From Desulfovibrio sp. (GTDB lineage Bacteria; Desulfobacterota; Desulfovibrionia; Desulfovibrionales; Desulfovibrionaceae): a DNA stretch of 64,000 nucleotides. The notes below the pieces were generated by a model. The model was not told the origin of the DNA and did no database searches. It worked only from the letters and a program-made list of their open reading frames with translations. The translations under genes and the position numbers were made by a program. This document shows positions 45,600 to 54,442 of this stretch, one piece after another. The stretch lies in contig JAFTCE010000092.1 of assembly GCA_017454855.1 (NCBI GenBank), forward strand, positions 1 through 64,000, given 5' to 3'. Every line of letters begins with the position of its first letter. Positions within the stretch are counted from its first letter, which is position 1.

Positions 45600-47094
45600 C
45601 ATCCCTTGCCGACCACGCATGGCCTTGTTCACGGTAAAAAAGCATGGCCAGATCGTACCTGTGTTCGCATTGCGTCTTGCGCAGAATCTGGCGCATGTGC
45701 GTCTTGAAGGTATTCTTGGAAATGTGCAGGACGGTAAGGGCCTTTTCCGTATTCGGATCCTGAACCATGAGGGCGAGAACATCCTGTTCTCGGGGGGAAA
45801 GCCCGTATTTTTTGGAAAATTCGGCGAAAGCGATCTGCACATCCTGCGCGTTCTGCGTAGTTTGGTTATGCCCCTCCTGTCCATCTTGGGCAACCTGGGC
45901 ATCAGGCGAAATTCCTGACGCCGGAACAGCGCCTGCCGTTTCAGGGGATGGAGGGGTATGTGTTTGGGATGGCTGCTGAAAGGCAACGGGCAGGCAGCCG
46001 GTCAAGGTCATGGCGTACTGAATGTGCATGGAAATATAGCCAAAGCTGGCCGTGAGTACGAGTAAGATAAAGAAATACGGGATGATACTGGCGCAACTGT
46101 TAAGATACACAAAGGCAATAAGAAAGGAGGCCAGCAGGCAGAACCAGGGAATGCAGAGGATGAGACCGTGGGGTAAATGCCTGCCAAATCCTTTGCGGAA
46201 TTGGGCGAAGACGAGCAGCAGAAAGAGCAGGGCAGTGCCACGCGCGAAAAGTCCCACGGCAAAAATCAGCCAGTAGAAGACTGTTCCGTCCAGTGGGATG
46301 ATCAGCAGCGGAAACGTAATGACCACGGCTAGGCAGCAGAGCAGAATTTTGGAATCCATGCCCCGCCGTTCCATCCAGAATCCGGCCAAAGGGAAGACGG
46401 CCCACAGATACAGATAGCAGTAAGCTGGAATGTGAAAATCACTGGCTTGCATACGGTAGAATTGCCAGTCCATGACGGCGCAGAGCAGGAAAAAAACCAG
46501 GGCCATGCCCGTCATGTAGATGAGTGTCACCAAGGCTTTGCTTCTGTCAGGAGTGTGTGCTTCGTTTGGATGCGTGCTGCTGGCATCAGTGTCTGCGGGG
46601 AGAGCAGTGGCGCACAAGGCGCTGAGAATACCCATGCCGCCCAGGCAGATGCCTACCAGCTTTTGTGACCCTAGAATTGGGAAGATGGTGGGCAACTGCC
46701 AAAAGAGCGTGGCAGCGCCCAAAATCAGTCCCAGAAACAGCCCCAGATTTTGGCGTGACACGACGGCCTGATCCAAAAAAAATGTCAAGGGCAAAGCCAC
46801 GCAGAAGCAGCCAAGGCAAGCCAGCCAAGGCGAACTCCAGTTCAGACCCAGGCAAAGAAGGTAGGCGGCACACAGGCCCGGCAGGGCGCGCAGCGCTCTT
46901 CCGCTCAGGCCGTGCAAGCCCCGGAAGAGGGGCAAGGCAAGGGCGCTGGACAAGGTACCGGCTGCGGCACCGACGAGCAGCCACAGCGTTGGCAAGTCCA
47001 GCTCCCAGGCATCACGACCGTCGTGGAAGCAGAGTCCGTGGGCCATATACACACAAGCCAGACCAAGGCCCGATACATGCCTAGTCGTCAACAT
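45565..47094 (-). CDS. Polytopic membrane LuxR-family transcriptional regulator
   Basis: 509 residues. The first 370 hold about twelve hydrophobic helices with an MFS-like arrangement (RSKALVTLIYMTGMALVFFLL begins the second half). A polar Gln- and Pro-rich linker follows, then a LuxR/GerE helix-turn-helix: YGLSPREQDVLALM, LHISKNTFKTHMRQILRKT. These membrane LuxR proteins sense a compound directly and regulate nearby genes. It lies 46 bp downstream of the flippase gene on the same strand and may regulate that cluster (inference). AGGAAG precedes the ATG. Confidence 0.8.
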   Translation of the reverse strand: MLTTRHVSGLGLACVYMAHGLCFHDGRDAWELDLPTLWLLVGAAAGTLSSALALPLFRGLHGLSGRALRALPGLCAAYLLCLGLNWSSPWLACLGCFCVALPLTFFLDQAVVSRQNLGLFLGLILGAATLFWQLPTIFPILGSQKLVGICLGGMGILSALCATALPADTDASSTHPNEAHTPDRSKALVTLIYMTGMALVFFLLCAVMDWQFYRMQASDFHIPAYCYLYLWAVFPLAGFWMERRGMDSKILLCCLAVVITFPLLIIPLDGTVFYWLIFAVGLFARGTALLFLLLVFAQFRKGFGRHLPHGLILCIPWFCLLASFLIAFVYLNSCASIIPYFFILLVLTASFGYISMHIQYAMTLTGCLPVAFQQPSQTHTPPSPETAGAVPASGISPDAQVAQDGQEGHNQTTQNAQDVQIAFAEFSKKYGLSPREQDVLALMVQDPNTEKALTVLHISKNTFKTHMRQILRKTQCEHRYDLAMLFYREQGHAWSARDVTEATQLEEHS

Positions 47095-47140
47095 GGGGCG
47101 GCTTCCTCATGATATGTAGCCTGTTCCAAGGGGAAAGGCT

Positions 47141-48562
47141 TCAATGTGTCTTGCCGTTGCCTGGCCTGGTTTCAAAGGGCGGGGGGGGCCGCCAGCGCCA
47201 GAACAAGGCGAGCAAGGGCGCAAGCCCGGCCAGTTCGCCAACCTCGCGCCAGGCCACTTGGCCCACCAACCACCACAAGACCACGCTGACCAGGGCGGTT
47301 CCGAGCAGCAGCGCCCACTGTCCTAGCGACATGGGCCGGGCCGCCCACTGGAAAAAGCCCACGGTGAGGATGGCAACCCAGACCTTGGTCAGGGTCAGGG
47401 CCAGAGCCGCGCCTTCCAGGGGCATGGCCGGGATGAGCGTCAGGCAGAGGACGACATTGCAGACGAGACCACTGGCATAGAAGCCGAGCAAGAGTACATG
47501 GCGGCGCATGCCGATCATGGCATAGGCCGCGAGATTGTGGAGAAAGGCCGTGGCCAAGCAGGGCGTGAGCAGTCTTTGGGCCGTCACGGCATCCTGGTAG
47601 TGTTGACCATAGATCAGGGGCAGAAAGCGGTCGCTTTCTACGCAAATGAGAAAAATGACCGGCAGAGCGGCGGCCCACAGGGATCGGGCGGTCTGTCCGG
47701 CAAGCTGGCGAAAAGCCTCTCGATTCTGTTCCCAATACTGGGTCAGCAGGGGAAAAATGACCTTGGCCAGCAGGGCGCCGGACACAAGTACTGAGAGTCC
47801 TTCCACGGTTTCCCAGGCCACCCCATAGCCGCCCACGTCGGCATTGCTGCCGTACTGTTTGAGAAAAATGACATTGATCTTGTTGTAAAACATGGCGCAG
47901 GCGGCCATGCAGGTGAAGACAAGACCATTGCGCATTTGGCGCGCAAGATTGCGCATGCCGTCCAGGCCCACGCCGACCAAGGGATTGCGGCCCAGGGCCT
48001 TCAGGGCAAAGCCGATGAGCAGCAGGGACTCCAGAATTTTGTACAGAGCAATGACCAAGGGCGGCGCGTTGAGGAGGACGCAGACGATGCCAAAGCCCAG
48101 GCCCAGGAGGGCCGAGGGCACGCGGATGCGCATTTCCACGTCCTGTCGCCCCCTGGCTTGACAGAGCGCAAAAAAGGAATCGCTCACGGCATCCAATCCC
48201 AGGCCAGCGGCAATGCAGAGGACGACGAGGCGCAGATCGCCGTCATAGCCCTGCCAGCCGGTGACAAGCCAGGTGACGGCCAGTGTCGGCAGGAGGACGG
48301 TCAGCTTGAGCCAGGATACCGAGCCGAGCAGGGCGCGCGGATGCCCCTCTTGTCGGGCAAAGGTCGAGAGGAGAAAGTCGTTGAGTCCCACGTCGGCCAC
48401 AGTCTTGACCAGATAGCCAAAGGTCAGGGCCAGGACGATTTGTCCCAGGACATCGGGGCTGTGCCTGGCCAGGAGGATGGTAAAGACCGTCCAGGCCAGG
48501 TCACGGGTCCACTGTGCCCCCAGAATGAATCCCAGCCGCCGGGGAATGCTTTTGAGCTGCAT
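47141..48562 (-). CDS. Wzx-like oligosaccharide/lipid flippase
   Basis: 473 residues with about twelve to fourteen membrane helices. It has the MOP/PST pattern: FILGAQWTRDLAWTVFTILLARHSPDVLGQIVLALT at the start, KINVIFLKQYGSNADVGGYGVAWETVEGL in the middle, and FLPLIYGQHYQDAVTAQRLLTPC, which resembles the usual GxxY motif. Such proteins flip lipid-linked sugars or other lipid intermediates across the inner membrane. It begins 6 bp after the stop of the HlyD-like gene, so it belongs to the same operon. The C-terminus is polar and Pro-rich. Confidence 0.8.
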   Translation of the reverse strand: MQLKSIPRRLGFILGAQWTRDLAWTVFTILLARHSPDVLGQIVLALTFGYLVKTVADVGLNDFLLSTFARQEGHPRALLGSVSWLKLTVLLPTLAVTWLVTGWQGYDGDLRLVVLCIAAGLGLDAVSDSFFALCQARGRQDVEMRIRVPSALLGLGFGIVCVLLNAPPLVIALYKILESLLLIGFALKALGRNPLVGVGLDGMRNLARQMRNGLVFTCMAACAMFYNKINVIFLKQYGSNADVGGYGVAWETVEGLSVLVSGALLAKVIFPLLTQYWEQNREAFRQLAGQTARSLWAAALPVIFLICVESDRFLPLIYGQHYQDAVTAQRLLTPCLATAFLHNLAAYAMIGMRRHVLLLGFYASGLVCNVVLCLTLIPAMPLEGAALALTLTKVWVAILTVGFFQWAARPMSLGQWALLLGTALVSVVLWWLVGQVAWREVGELAGLAPLLALFWRWRPPPPFETRPGNGKTH

Positions 48563-48568
48563 GCAGCC

Positions 48569-49525
48569 TTATTTGTTTTTGAAGCGCACCACGGCCTTGA
48601 ACCCGGGCTTGAGTTCCAGACTGGGATTGGGCACGGTAACTTCCACCGTATAGTAGGATGGATTGGCCACATTCATGTCCGTGGAAATCCAGGAGATTTC
48701 ATTGACCGTTCCCTGAACTTCCTTGTCGTGCAAGGAGGGAATTTCCACCTCCACCGCATCGCCTTCCTTGATGCCGCTGATTTCCGCTTCATACACGGGT
48801 ACTTGAATGAGTACCGGATCCAGCTGGCCCACGCTGATGGGCGTACTGCCGGCCGGAAGCAGGGAACCAGGGTTCAGCGTTGGCAGTAAGGAAAGAACAT
48901 AGCCGTCAATGGGGGATTTCAAGGTCAGCGTATGCGGCAGGGTTTCCCCTGCCTTGAGGGGAACGCCGAAATGTGCACTCAATTCTTCCAGGCGCAGGTC
49001 AAAATTGCGTTCCTGCTTGGTAATAGTGTTGCGCAAAAGAGCAATGCGCTCGCGCAGGGATTTAACCACGCCCTCTTGGCGGTGGGAGGCCTGCGGCGAA
49101 CCCAGGCCGGAGGCGGCCAAATGGCGGGCCTTGTTGCGCAGGGCTTCGGCCTGGCGCAATTCATCTTCCAGATTCAGGATTTGCCCACAGAGGCTTTCAG
49201 TGCCTGAACCTGTGGTCACTTCGCGCTGCAATGCCCGTTCGGCATCGTCCTGCAAATGGTAGCGCACCAAGGCAGTGCCTGCGACCACCGGCGCGCCAGG
49301 CTTGACCAGCACCTCGTCCACAACTGCATGGAAGGGCAGGGATACGGCGCGCGTGACTGTAGTCACGACCTTGCCGGTAAGGACGATTTCCGCAGAAGAC
49401 ACCGCATGGGGCAGGAGGCAGGCGGCGAGGAGAGCGACGAACGCAAGGCAGACTCCTGTGAAGGATTTGCGGGCAAAACCCTGCTGTCCGCAGCCAGACC
49501 GAGCTGAATTCTTGTGGGCCATCAT
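48569..49525 (-). CDS. HlyD-like membrane fusion protein
   Basis: 318 residues. One N-terminal membrane helix (about residues 22-44) precedes a periplasmic adaptor: a lipoyl/barrel-sandwich start (VVDEVLVKPGAPVVAGTALVRY), a helical hairpin (QILNLEDELRQAEALRNKARH to KSLRERIALLRNTITKQERN), the second lipoyl half (LTLKSPIDGYVLSLL) and a beta-barrel. It bridges an inner-membrane exporter and a TolC-type channel. Its ATG overlaps the TGA of the TolC gene (ATGATG). No RND or ABC pump is adjacent, so the flippase or another pump must be its partner (inference). Confidence 0.82.
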   Translation of the reverse strand: MMAHKNSARSGCGQQGFARKSFTGVCLAFVALLAACLLPHAVSSAEIVLTGKVVTTVTRAVSLPFHAVVDEVLVKPGAPVVAGTALVRYHLQDDAERALQREVTTGSGTESLCGQILNLEDELRQAEALRNKARHLAASGLGSPQASHRQEGVVKSLRERIALLRNTITKQERNFDLRLEELSAHFGVPLKAGETLPHTLTLKSPIDGYVLSLLPTLNPGSLLPAGSTPISVGQLDPVLIQVPVYEAEISGIKEGDAVEVEIPSLHDKEVQGTVNEISWISTDMNVANPSYYTVEVTVPNPSLELKPGFKAVVRFKNK

Positions 49526-50985
49526 TGCATCACCTCCCTGGCGGGTAAACCGAGAAAACGTTGCTGCAGCACGGTGGCTACCGTCATCCAGGCCAGCTGG
49601 GCCAAGCGGTGTTCCAGTTCCGCTTTGATATGTTCAATGCGCGCCTTGACCAGTCTTTCGTGGGCTTCGGCCAAAACGGGCAGTTCCACTAGTCCTTCCC
49701 TGAAGGAAATGTCAGCTTCCTTATAACGCATATTGGCCGTGTCCAGGCGCGTTTTGGCCAGTTTGAGCTGCGTCTCCGTCAGGGCCGTCTTTTGCTCAGC
49801 CTGCAACCATTTGTTGGAGTAGTCTGTGCGCTTGCGAGCAATCTCGTGGAATGCCTGCGCCTTTTGCATCCGTGCCGTCTGGACGCCACGATGCCGACGC
49901 CCCCAGTCGATGAGCGGAAAATCAAAGTTCATGTGCAAAAAGACATCGTCCGTACCGTGGGCGGGCTGGGACTGACCAGCCGGTGGACTTTGGTTCACAT
50001 AGATGGACATGTCCGGCACATACTGGGCCCAGGCGAGCATAATGTTGTAGTCGGCCAGCTTGACCTGGGCGCGTAAAAGCAGCTCGTCTTCCGTAGTGGG
50101 CCAGCGTTCTTCCCAGGTGAGGCGACGACCCTCAAAGTTGCCAAGAATGCTGTCCGCACTGGCCGTATCCACATTCAGGCGCTGCTGCGGTTCCACGCCG
50201 GCCAGTATCTTGAGCTGGGTACGCTGCATGATTTCCTGCATTTGACTCTGTTCCAGCTCCAGCTCCAATTCACGCTGATGCTGCATGGCCGCGTTCAAGG
50301 CCACGCCCTGGCGGCCTTCCACCTGCTCCACATGTTTCCAATAGTTGACCAGTTCCTTGGCCAGAGGCAGCAGTTCTTTTTGGGCCTGGACAGTCTTTTG
50401 CCGTGCCTGGAGTCTGAGATATGCCTGGGCGATCTCCTGAATGGCCTTACCCACTGCCTTGCGGTGCGTGGCAATGGCCATGTTGACCATGATTCTCTGG
50501 GCCTGATGCTCAAAATACGTGGCTACAGGATTGGGAAAAGGCGCGTAAAAATTTACCCTGAGCATGGGTTGGCCGTAATCGCTGGGGGTGTCACGCGTGT
50601 CCATGTTGTAGCGCGTGAGGTTGTGGGAAACCGTGAGCAGGATGCGTGGTTCGGGCAGGTATTTCCAGACGGCGCTGGTCTGGGCCAGACGCTTGATTTC
50701 AATTTCCACGGCGCTGTTGACCAGCTGTGGGGACTGCTGAATGGTCAAAAAGACGCAGTCTTCAAAAGAAAAACTCTTTTGGGGATCGTAGAGGTTGGGC
50801 AGCACGGCTTCCAACTTGGACTTGTTTTCCACGGGTACCCCAGGGGCTTCCTCCAACCAGTGCCTGGCGGGCAGTTCGGGTGATTTGATGCCCGCCTTGC
50901 TGGAACAGCCCAGGGCCAGACACAGGGCCAGCAGGCAGGGCAGGAACCAGGGGGTGCGTAGGGCAAGGAATCGTTGTTCAGACAT
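49522..50985 (-). CDS. TolC-like outer-membrane efflux lipoprotein
   Basis: 487 residues. A lipoprotein signal (LALCLALGC) precedes the mature part. Two outer-membrane-efflux repeats follow, the first with long helices around KAIQEIAQAYLRLQARQKTVQ and the second around NKWLQAEQKTALTETQLKLAK and EADISFREGLVELPVL, a typical TolC-family ending. It forms a trimeric channel through the outer membrane. The ATG at 50985 has AGAGG at 7 bp; an upstream start at 51054 would add 23 residues. It follows the polyketide-synthase-like gene by 47 bp. Confidence 0.82.
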   Translation of the reverse strand: MSEQRFLALRTPWFLPCLLALCLALGCSSKAGIKSPELPARHWLEEAPGVPVENKSKLEAVLPNLYDPQKSFSFEDCVFLTIQQSPQLVNSAVEIEIKRLAQTSAVWKYLPEPRILLTVSHNLTRYNMDTRDTPSDYGQPMLRVNFYAPFPNPVATYFEHQAQRIMVNMAIATHRKAVGKAIQEIAQAYLRLQARQKTVQAQKELLPLAKELVNYWKHVEQVEGRQGVALNAAMQHQRELELELEQSQMQEIMQRTQLKILAGVEPQQRLNVDTASADSILGNFEGRRLTWEERWPTTEDELLLRAQVKLADYNIMLAWAQYVPDMSIYVNQSPPAGQSQPAHGTDDVFLHMNFDFPLIDWGRRHRGVQTARMQKAQAFHEIARKRTDYSNKWLQAEQKTALTETQLKLAKTRLDTANMRYKEADISFREGLVELPVLAEAHERLVKARIEHIKAELEHRLAQLAWMTVATVLQQRFLGLPAREVMQ

Positions 50986-51032
50986 GGGCAAGCCTCTCTG
51001 TGACGGGCGCGAACAAGCAGCGTAAAAATGTT

Positions 51033-54000
51033 TTAGAGCAGAGACTCCTGGCAAGGATCGCAGCGTTCAAATTCCACATGGTGACAGGTGAGCAACACAT
51101 GTCTGTGGCCATCCATGACTTGGGCGTCAAAGCGCAGACGCCGACCGTCGGCCCAGGAACGACAGACGAGGGCTTCTAACGGCCCTGCTGGGCAAGGGGA
51201 TGTGTAACGGATAAAGCCCATATTGCTCAATCGCCATTGGCGTAGCACTGACGCCATGAACTCGGTTCGGGTGAAGCCTGCGGATTCTCTGTACGTCATG
51301 GCCAGCCTGGCGGCTTGGAGTACGGCTTCCACCACAAGCAGCTCGGGACTATACCTGTAATTCCCGCCGGGAGCAATGCTTGTTTCCGGCAGGCGCACAA
51401 TGGCGGCATACATGTCCCCGCCCAGATCTGCAAGGCCGACGGCCAGATGCCAGGCCGAACCGAGACCTGCAATGCGGTACAGAGGGGCGCTGTCAGTGTA
51501 CGTGCGGGTTCGTAGTGCGCCCTCCGGCATCGTCGTCCAAACGGGTGGCAGCTCGGTTTCCCTAGCCGCAAGCCAGGTCATGCCCTCGGCCACAAGGGCA
51601 TGCTCGTCGAGATGCCTGCCACTTGCCGTCAGCTTGGCCACGCTGAGCTGCCCCCGACACAGGCGCGTCATGCTGCCATCCTGCATGAGCCAGGGTTCGG
51701 CCACGGTCAGGATACGGCATTCTCGCGTCACCCCGGGCGGCAGGACAGGCCGGGCATGGAAATGCAGGTCGCAAAAGCCCGTGGGCCGCAGCCAGGGCAC
51801 GGCCTGGATCGCGCTCTCTTGCAAGGCTTCCAACATGCGGCAGACCGGCAGCCAGGGGAGGCTTTGGTCGTTCCCACAGCCACCATGCTCGTTGAGGGCC
51901 ATGTCGGCGAAGCGCGAGAAATGGCAGCCTGTCTGGACGAGCGTCGCCGCTGGCGCATGGACGGGCTGCGGTTCCATGAAGACCAGGGGAAAGCATTGAG
52001 GGCGCACCCGGCGCAGATCGCGAGGCTGCGGGATGGGCGCGTTGACAGATCCGCCAAGCGTACCGGGGCGAGTCCAGATCACGCCCTGCTCAGGGGCGTG
52101 CAGCAGTTCGCGGGCCAGCATGTCCCCCCATTCGTCCTGCACGGGCCTTTCCTCAGCGTGGAGTAGATGCACCACCTTTGTGGCCAGGCCACGAGCCGAA
52201 GCCGTCAACAGTGCCTTGGCTAACGGTTCATCCAGGACACAATGTTCGGCCAGGGGCGGAAGCACGGAACAGCAGCAGACAAAGCGCAAGGGGAGGGCCG
52301 CGTCAAGAACCCCACGTAGCGCATCCGCCATGCCTGGCGTCTTGGTCGGGCACAATTTCGGGTCGTCCACGGGCGGCACGAGGAACAGTCCGTCCAGCCG
52401 ACCGTAGGCACGCCTCACAGCCTGGAGGATATCCTTCAGGGCAGAAGCAGGGTCTGCGCTGCTGGACGGCCAGGGCACGAGGCGCGCCCCCAGGTCGACC
52501 AGGGGTGCGCACTTCTCCACGAGGTCGGCTGGCAGGGCGAAAACGCAGCCCAGGGGGGCGAGGCCGCGCAGCAAATGGAGCAGGACAGGGCCGTCCGTGG
52601 CCCAGACGGCCAGCACGTCCCCCTGGCCCAAGGCCAGACCGTGAGAGCTGACATCCAGGGGCAGGGGCTTGAGGGCCGTGGGCGTGTCCGGCAGTGTCGC
52701 CAGGGGCGCATAGCGCATCAAGGGCAGGGTCAAGGTTGTATCAGGAGGTGAAGATTTCGTTTCCCTGGCTGGCAAGGCATCTTCCTGCGTCTGTCCCGTC
52801 AGAACGCGGGCCAGATCGCCGATGGTGGAGACATGCAGGAGCCGCTCATACTGCACGCTTATGCCCAGGGCCTTTTCCACGTCCTGGACAATGAGTGGGA
52901 AACGACTGGAACGCAGGGCCAGGTCGTAGCGCAGATCCATTTCCGGGCGCAGTTCGCCAAAGGAACGTCCGCTGGCCCTGGCAATGGCCGCCGTGACCAC
53001 GCTGAGACACTCCTGCCATGAGCTTGCTTTGCTTTGACCTGAATGGACGGGAAATGCTTCTTGCTTGACAGCACGTTGCGGCGCACCCATGGGTTGCAAG
53101 GGGCAAGAGATGGGCGCCGGACTGGCCGCGACCGGAAACGTTGGTTTGGCTTGCGACGCCGTGTGTTTCTGTCGCCAAATGTCAGCGCTTTGCAGAAGCC
53201 CCAGGGCAAAGAGGCGTGCGCAGGTCTGGCGCAGCCCTGCTGTCTCGCGGTTTTTGCGGCCTGCAGACAGGCACAGGGCCTGAGCCTGGTTTTCGGCAAC
53301 CAGATTGCAGAGCGTGTCCTGGGGGCCAAGTTCGAGAAAAACTTTGATGCCTTCGCGCTGCGTCATGGCCCGCACACAGTCTGTCCAGCGCACGGCATTT
53401 TCATCCAGGTCAGCAATGCAGCGGCAGATTTTGCTCTTATCTCGTGGGTAGAAGTCTGCGCTGATGCAGCGCAACATGGGGATGTGCGGCGGACGCATGG
53501 CCATGCCGTTGAGGCGGCGTATGGACATATCGCGCAAGACGCGCATACCAGGATGGTGGAAGGCCATGTTCACGTTCAGCACCATGGCCGGTATGCGACG
53601 TTTGCGCAGGCTCTTGCGCGCCTCTAGGAGGGCCTCACGCGGGCCGCTGAGGATATACTGGCTGGGCGTGTTGTAGTTGGATACGCAAAGCCCCGACCAG
53701 GTGGCGCAGACGTCGCGGATGACCGCTTCCTGGGCATGTACGGCCATCATTCCGGTTTCGCGTGTGGCCTCGGCTTCCAACTCGGCCATGTGCGCGGCCC
53801 GCGTGTCCAGGATGCGCCAGGCCGCTTCCGGCGTGTAGATGTCGGCCAAGCACAGTCCGATGAGTTCGCCCAGGCTGTGACCGCATATAAGGTCAGGGTG
53901 CAGTCCCAGGGAGCGCAAGACGCTCCACTGCGCCCATTCCAGCAAAAAGAGATAGGGGCATTGCCAGCGTGTGTGGTTGATGACCTCAGGGTCTTTTTCG

Positions 54001-54374
54001 TCCATGAGGCCCAGAACGTCCCAATCGGCCAGAACGGCAATGCGATCCATGGCTGCTCGGGCCACGGGGAAGACGTCGTACAGCTCCCGCCCCATGCCCG
54101 GCCAGGCCGAACCCAGGCCACAGCACATGACGGCCAGTGCTGGCGCGTCCTCTGCACCAAGCCAGACATTGCGTTCGCCCAGCTGCTCAAGGGCTGCGCC
54201 GTCCGGCTCCCGAGGCAGACCCAGCAGCTCCTGACGCCAGGCAGGCGTAAGGGATCCCACGCGCCAGGAGCGACCGGCATGGGGCAAGAGGGCATAGCGC
54301 ACACCGTCAAGGGCGCATTCTTCTGGCAGGTTTTCCTGCTGCGTGAAATCGTCCTGTGGACTTTGCTGCGGCAC
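51033..54374 (-). CDS. Ketosynthase-less polyketide-synthase-like protein (AT-ACP-KR-like-DH)
   Basis: About 1113 residues. The N-terminal acyltransferase domain (about 70-380) has the active-site serine in GHSLGE near 167 and a His in AFHHPGM. An ACP-like domain near 450-540 has LALRSSRF where D-S-L/I is expected: the serine is kept but the Asp is Arg, so phosphopantetheine loading is uncertain. A Rossmann-like degenerate reductase region (about 590-770, YGRLDGLFLVPP) follows. A hot-dog dehydratase-like domain (about 815-1105) forms the end. No ketosynthase motif is present. This resembles PfaB/PfaC-type lipid synthases, so it probably acts with KS enzymes encoded elsewhere. The start is unsure: a GTG at 54374 follows GGGGA, and a TTG at 54398 lacks a site. 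Confidence 0.75.
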   Translation of the reverse strand: MPQQSPQDDFTQQENLPEECALDGVRYALLPHAGRSWRVGSLTPAWRQELLGLPREPDGAALEQLGERNVWLGAEDAPALAVMCCGLGSAWPGMGRELYDVFPVARAAMDRIAVLADWDVLGLMDEKDPEVINHTRWQCPYLFLLEWAQWSVLRSLGLHPDLICGHSLGELIGLCLADIYTPEAAWRILDTRAAHMAELEAEATRETGMMAVHAQEAVIRDVCATWSGLCVSNYNTPSQYILSGPREALLEARKSLRKRRIPAMVLNVNMAFHHPGMRVLRDMSIRRLNGMAMRPPHIPMLRCISADFYPRDKSKICRCIADLDENAVRWTDCVRAMTQREGIKVFLELGPQDTLCNLVAENQAQALCLSAGRKNRETAGLRQTCARLFALGLLQSADIWRQKHTASQAKPTFPVAASPAPISCPLQPMGAPQRAVKQEAFPVHSGQSKASSWQECLSVVTAAIARASGRSFGELRPEMDLRYDLALRSSRFPLIVQDVEKALGISVQYERLLHVSTIGDLARVLTGQTQEDALPARETKSSPPDTTLTLPLMRYAPLATLPDTPTALKPLPLDVSSHGLALGQGDVLAVWATDGPVLLHLLRGLAPLGCVFALPADLVEKCAPLVDLGARLVPWPSSSADPASALKDILQAVRRAYGRLDGLFLVPPVDDPKLCPTKTPGMADALRGVLDAALPLRFVCCCSVLPPLAEHCVLDEPLAKALLTASARGLATKVVHLLHAEERPVQDEWGDMLARELLHAPEQGVIWTRPGTLGGSVNAPIPQPRDLRRVRPQCFPLVFMEPQPVHAPAATLVQTGCHFSRFADMALNEHGGCGNDQSLPWLPVCRMLEALQESAIQAVPWLRPTGFCDLHFHARPVLPPGVTRECRILTVAEPWLMQDGSMTRLCRGQLSVAKLTASGRHLDEHALVAEGMTWLAARETELPPVWTTMPEGALRTRTYTDSAPLYRIAGLGSAWHLAVGLADLGGDMYAAIVRLPETSIAPGGNYRYSPELLVVEAVLQAARLAMTYRESAGFTRTEFMASVLRQWRLSNMGFIRYTSPCPAGPLEALVCRSWADGRRLRFDAQVMDGHRHVLLTCHHVEFERCDPCQESLL

Positions 54375-54442
54375 GCATTTCCCCGTGTTGAGGTGCAAAG
54401 GAGGTTCAGAGGCGCAGGAGCTTGCGCATGAACGCCTATTCC

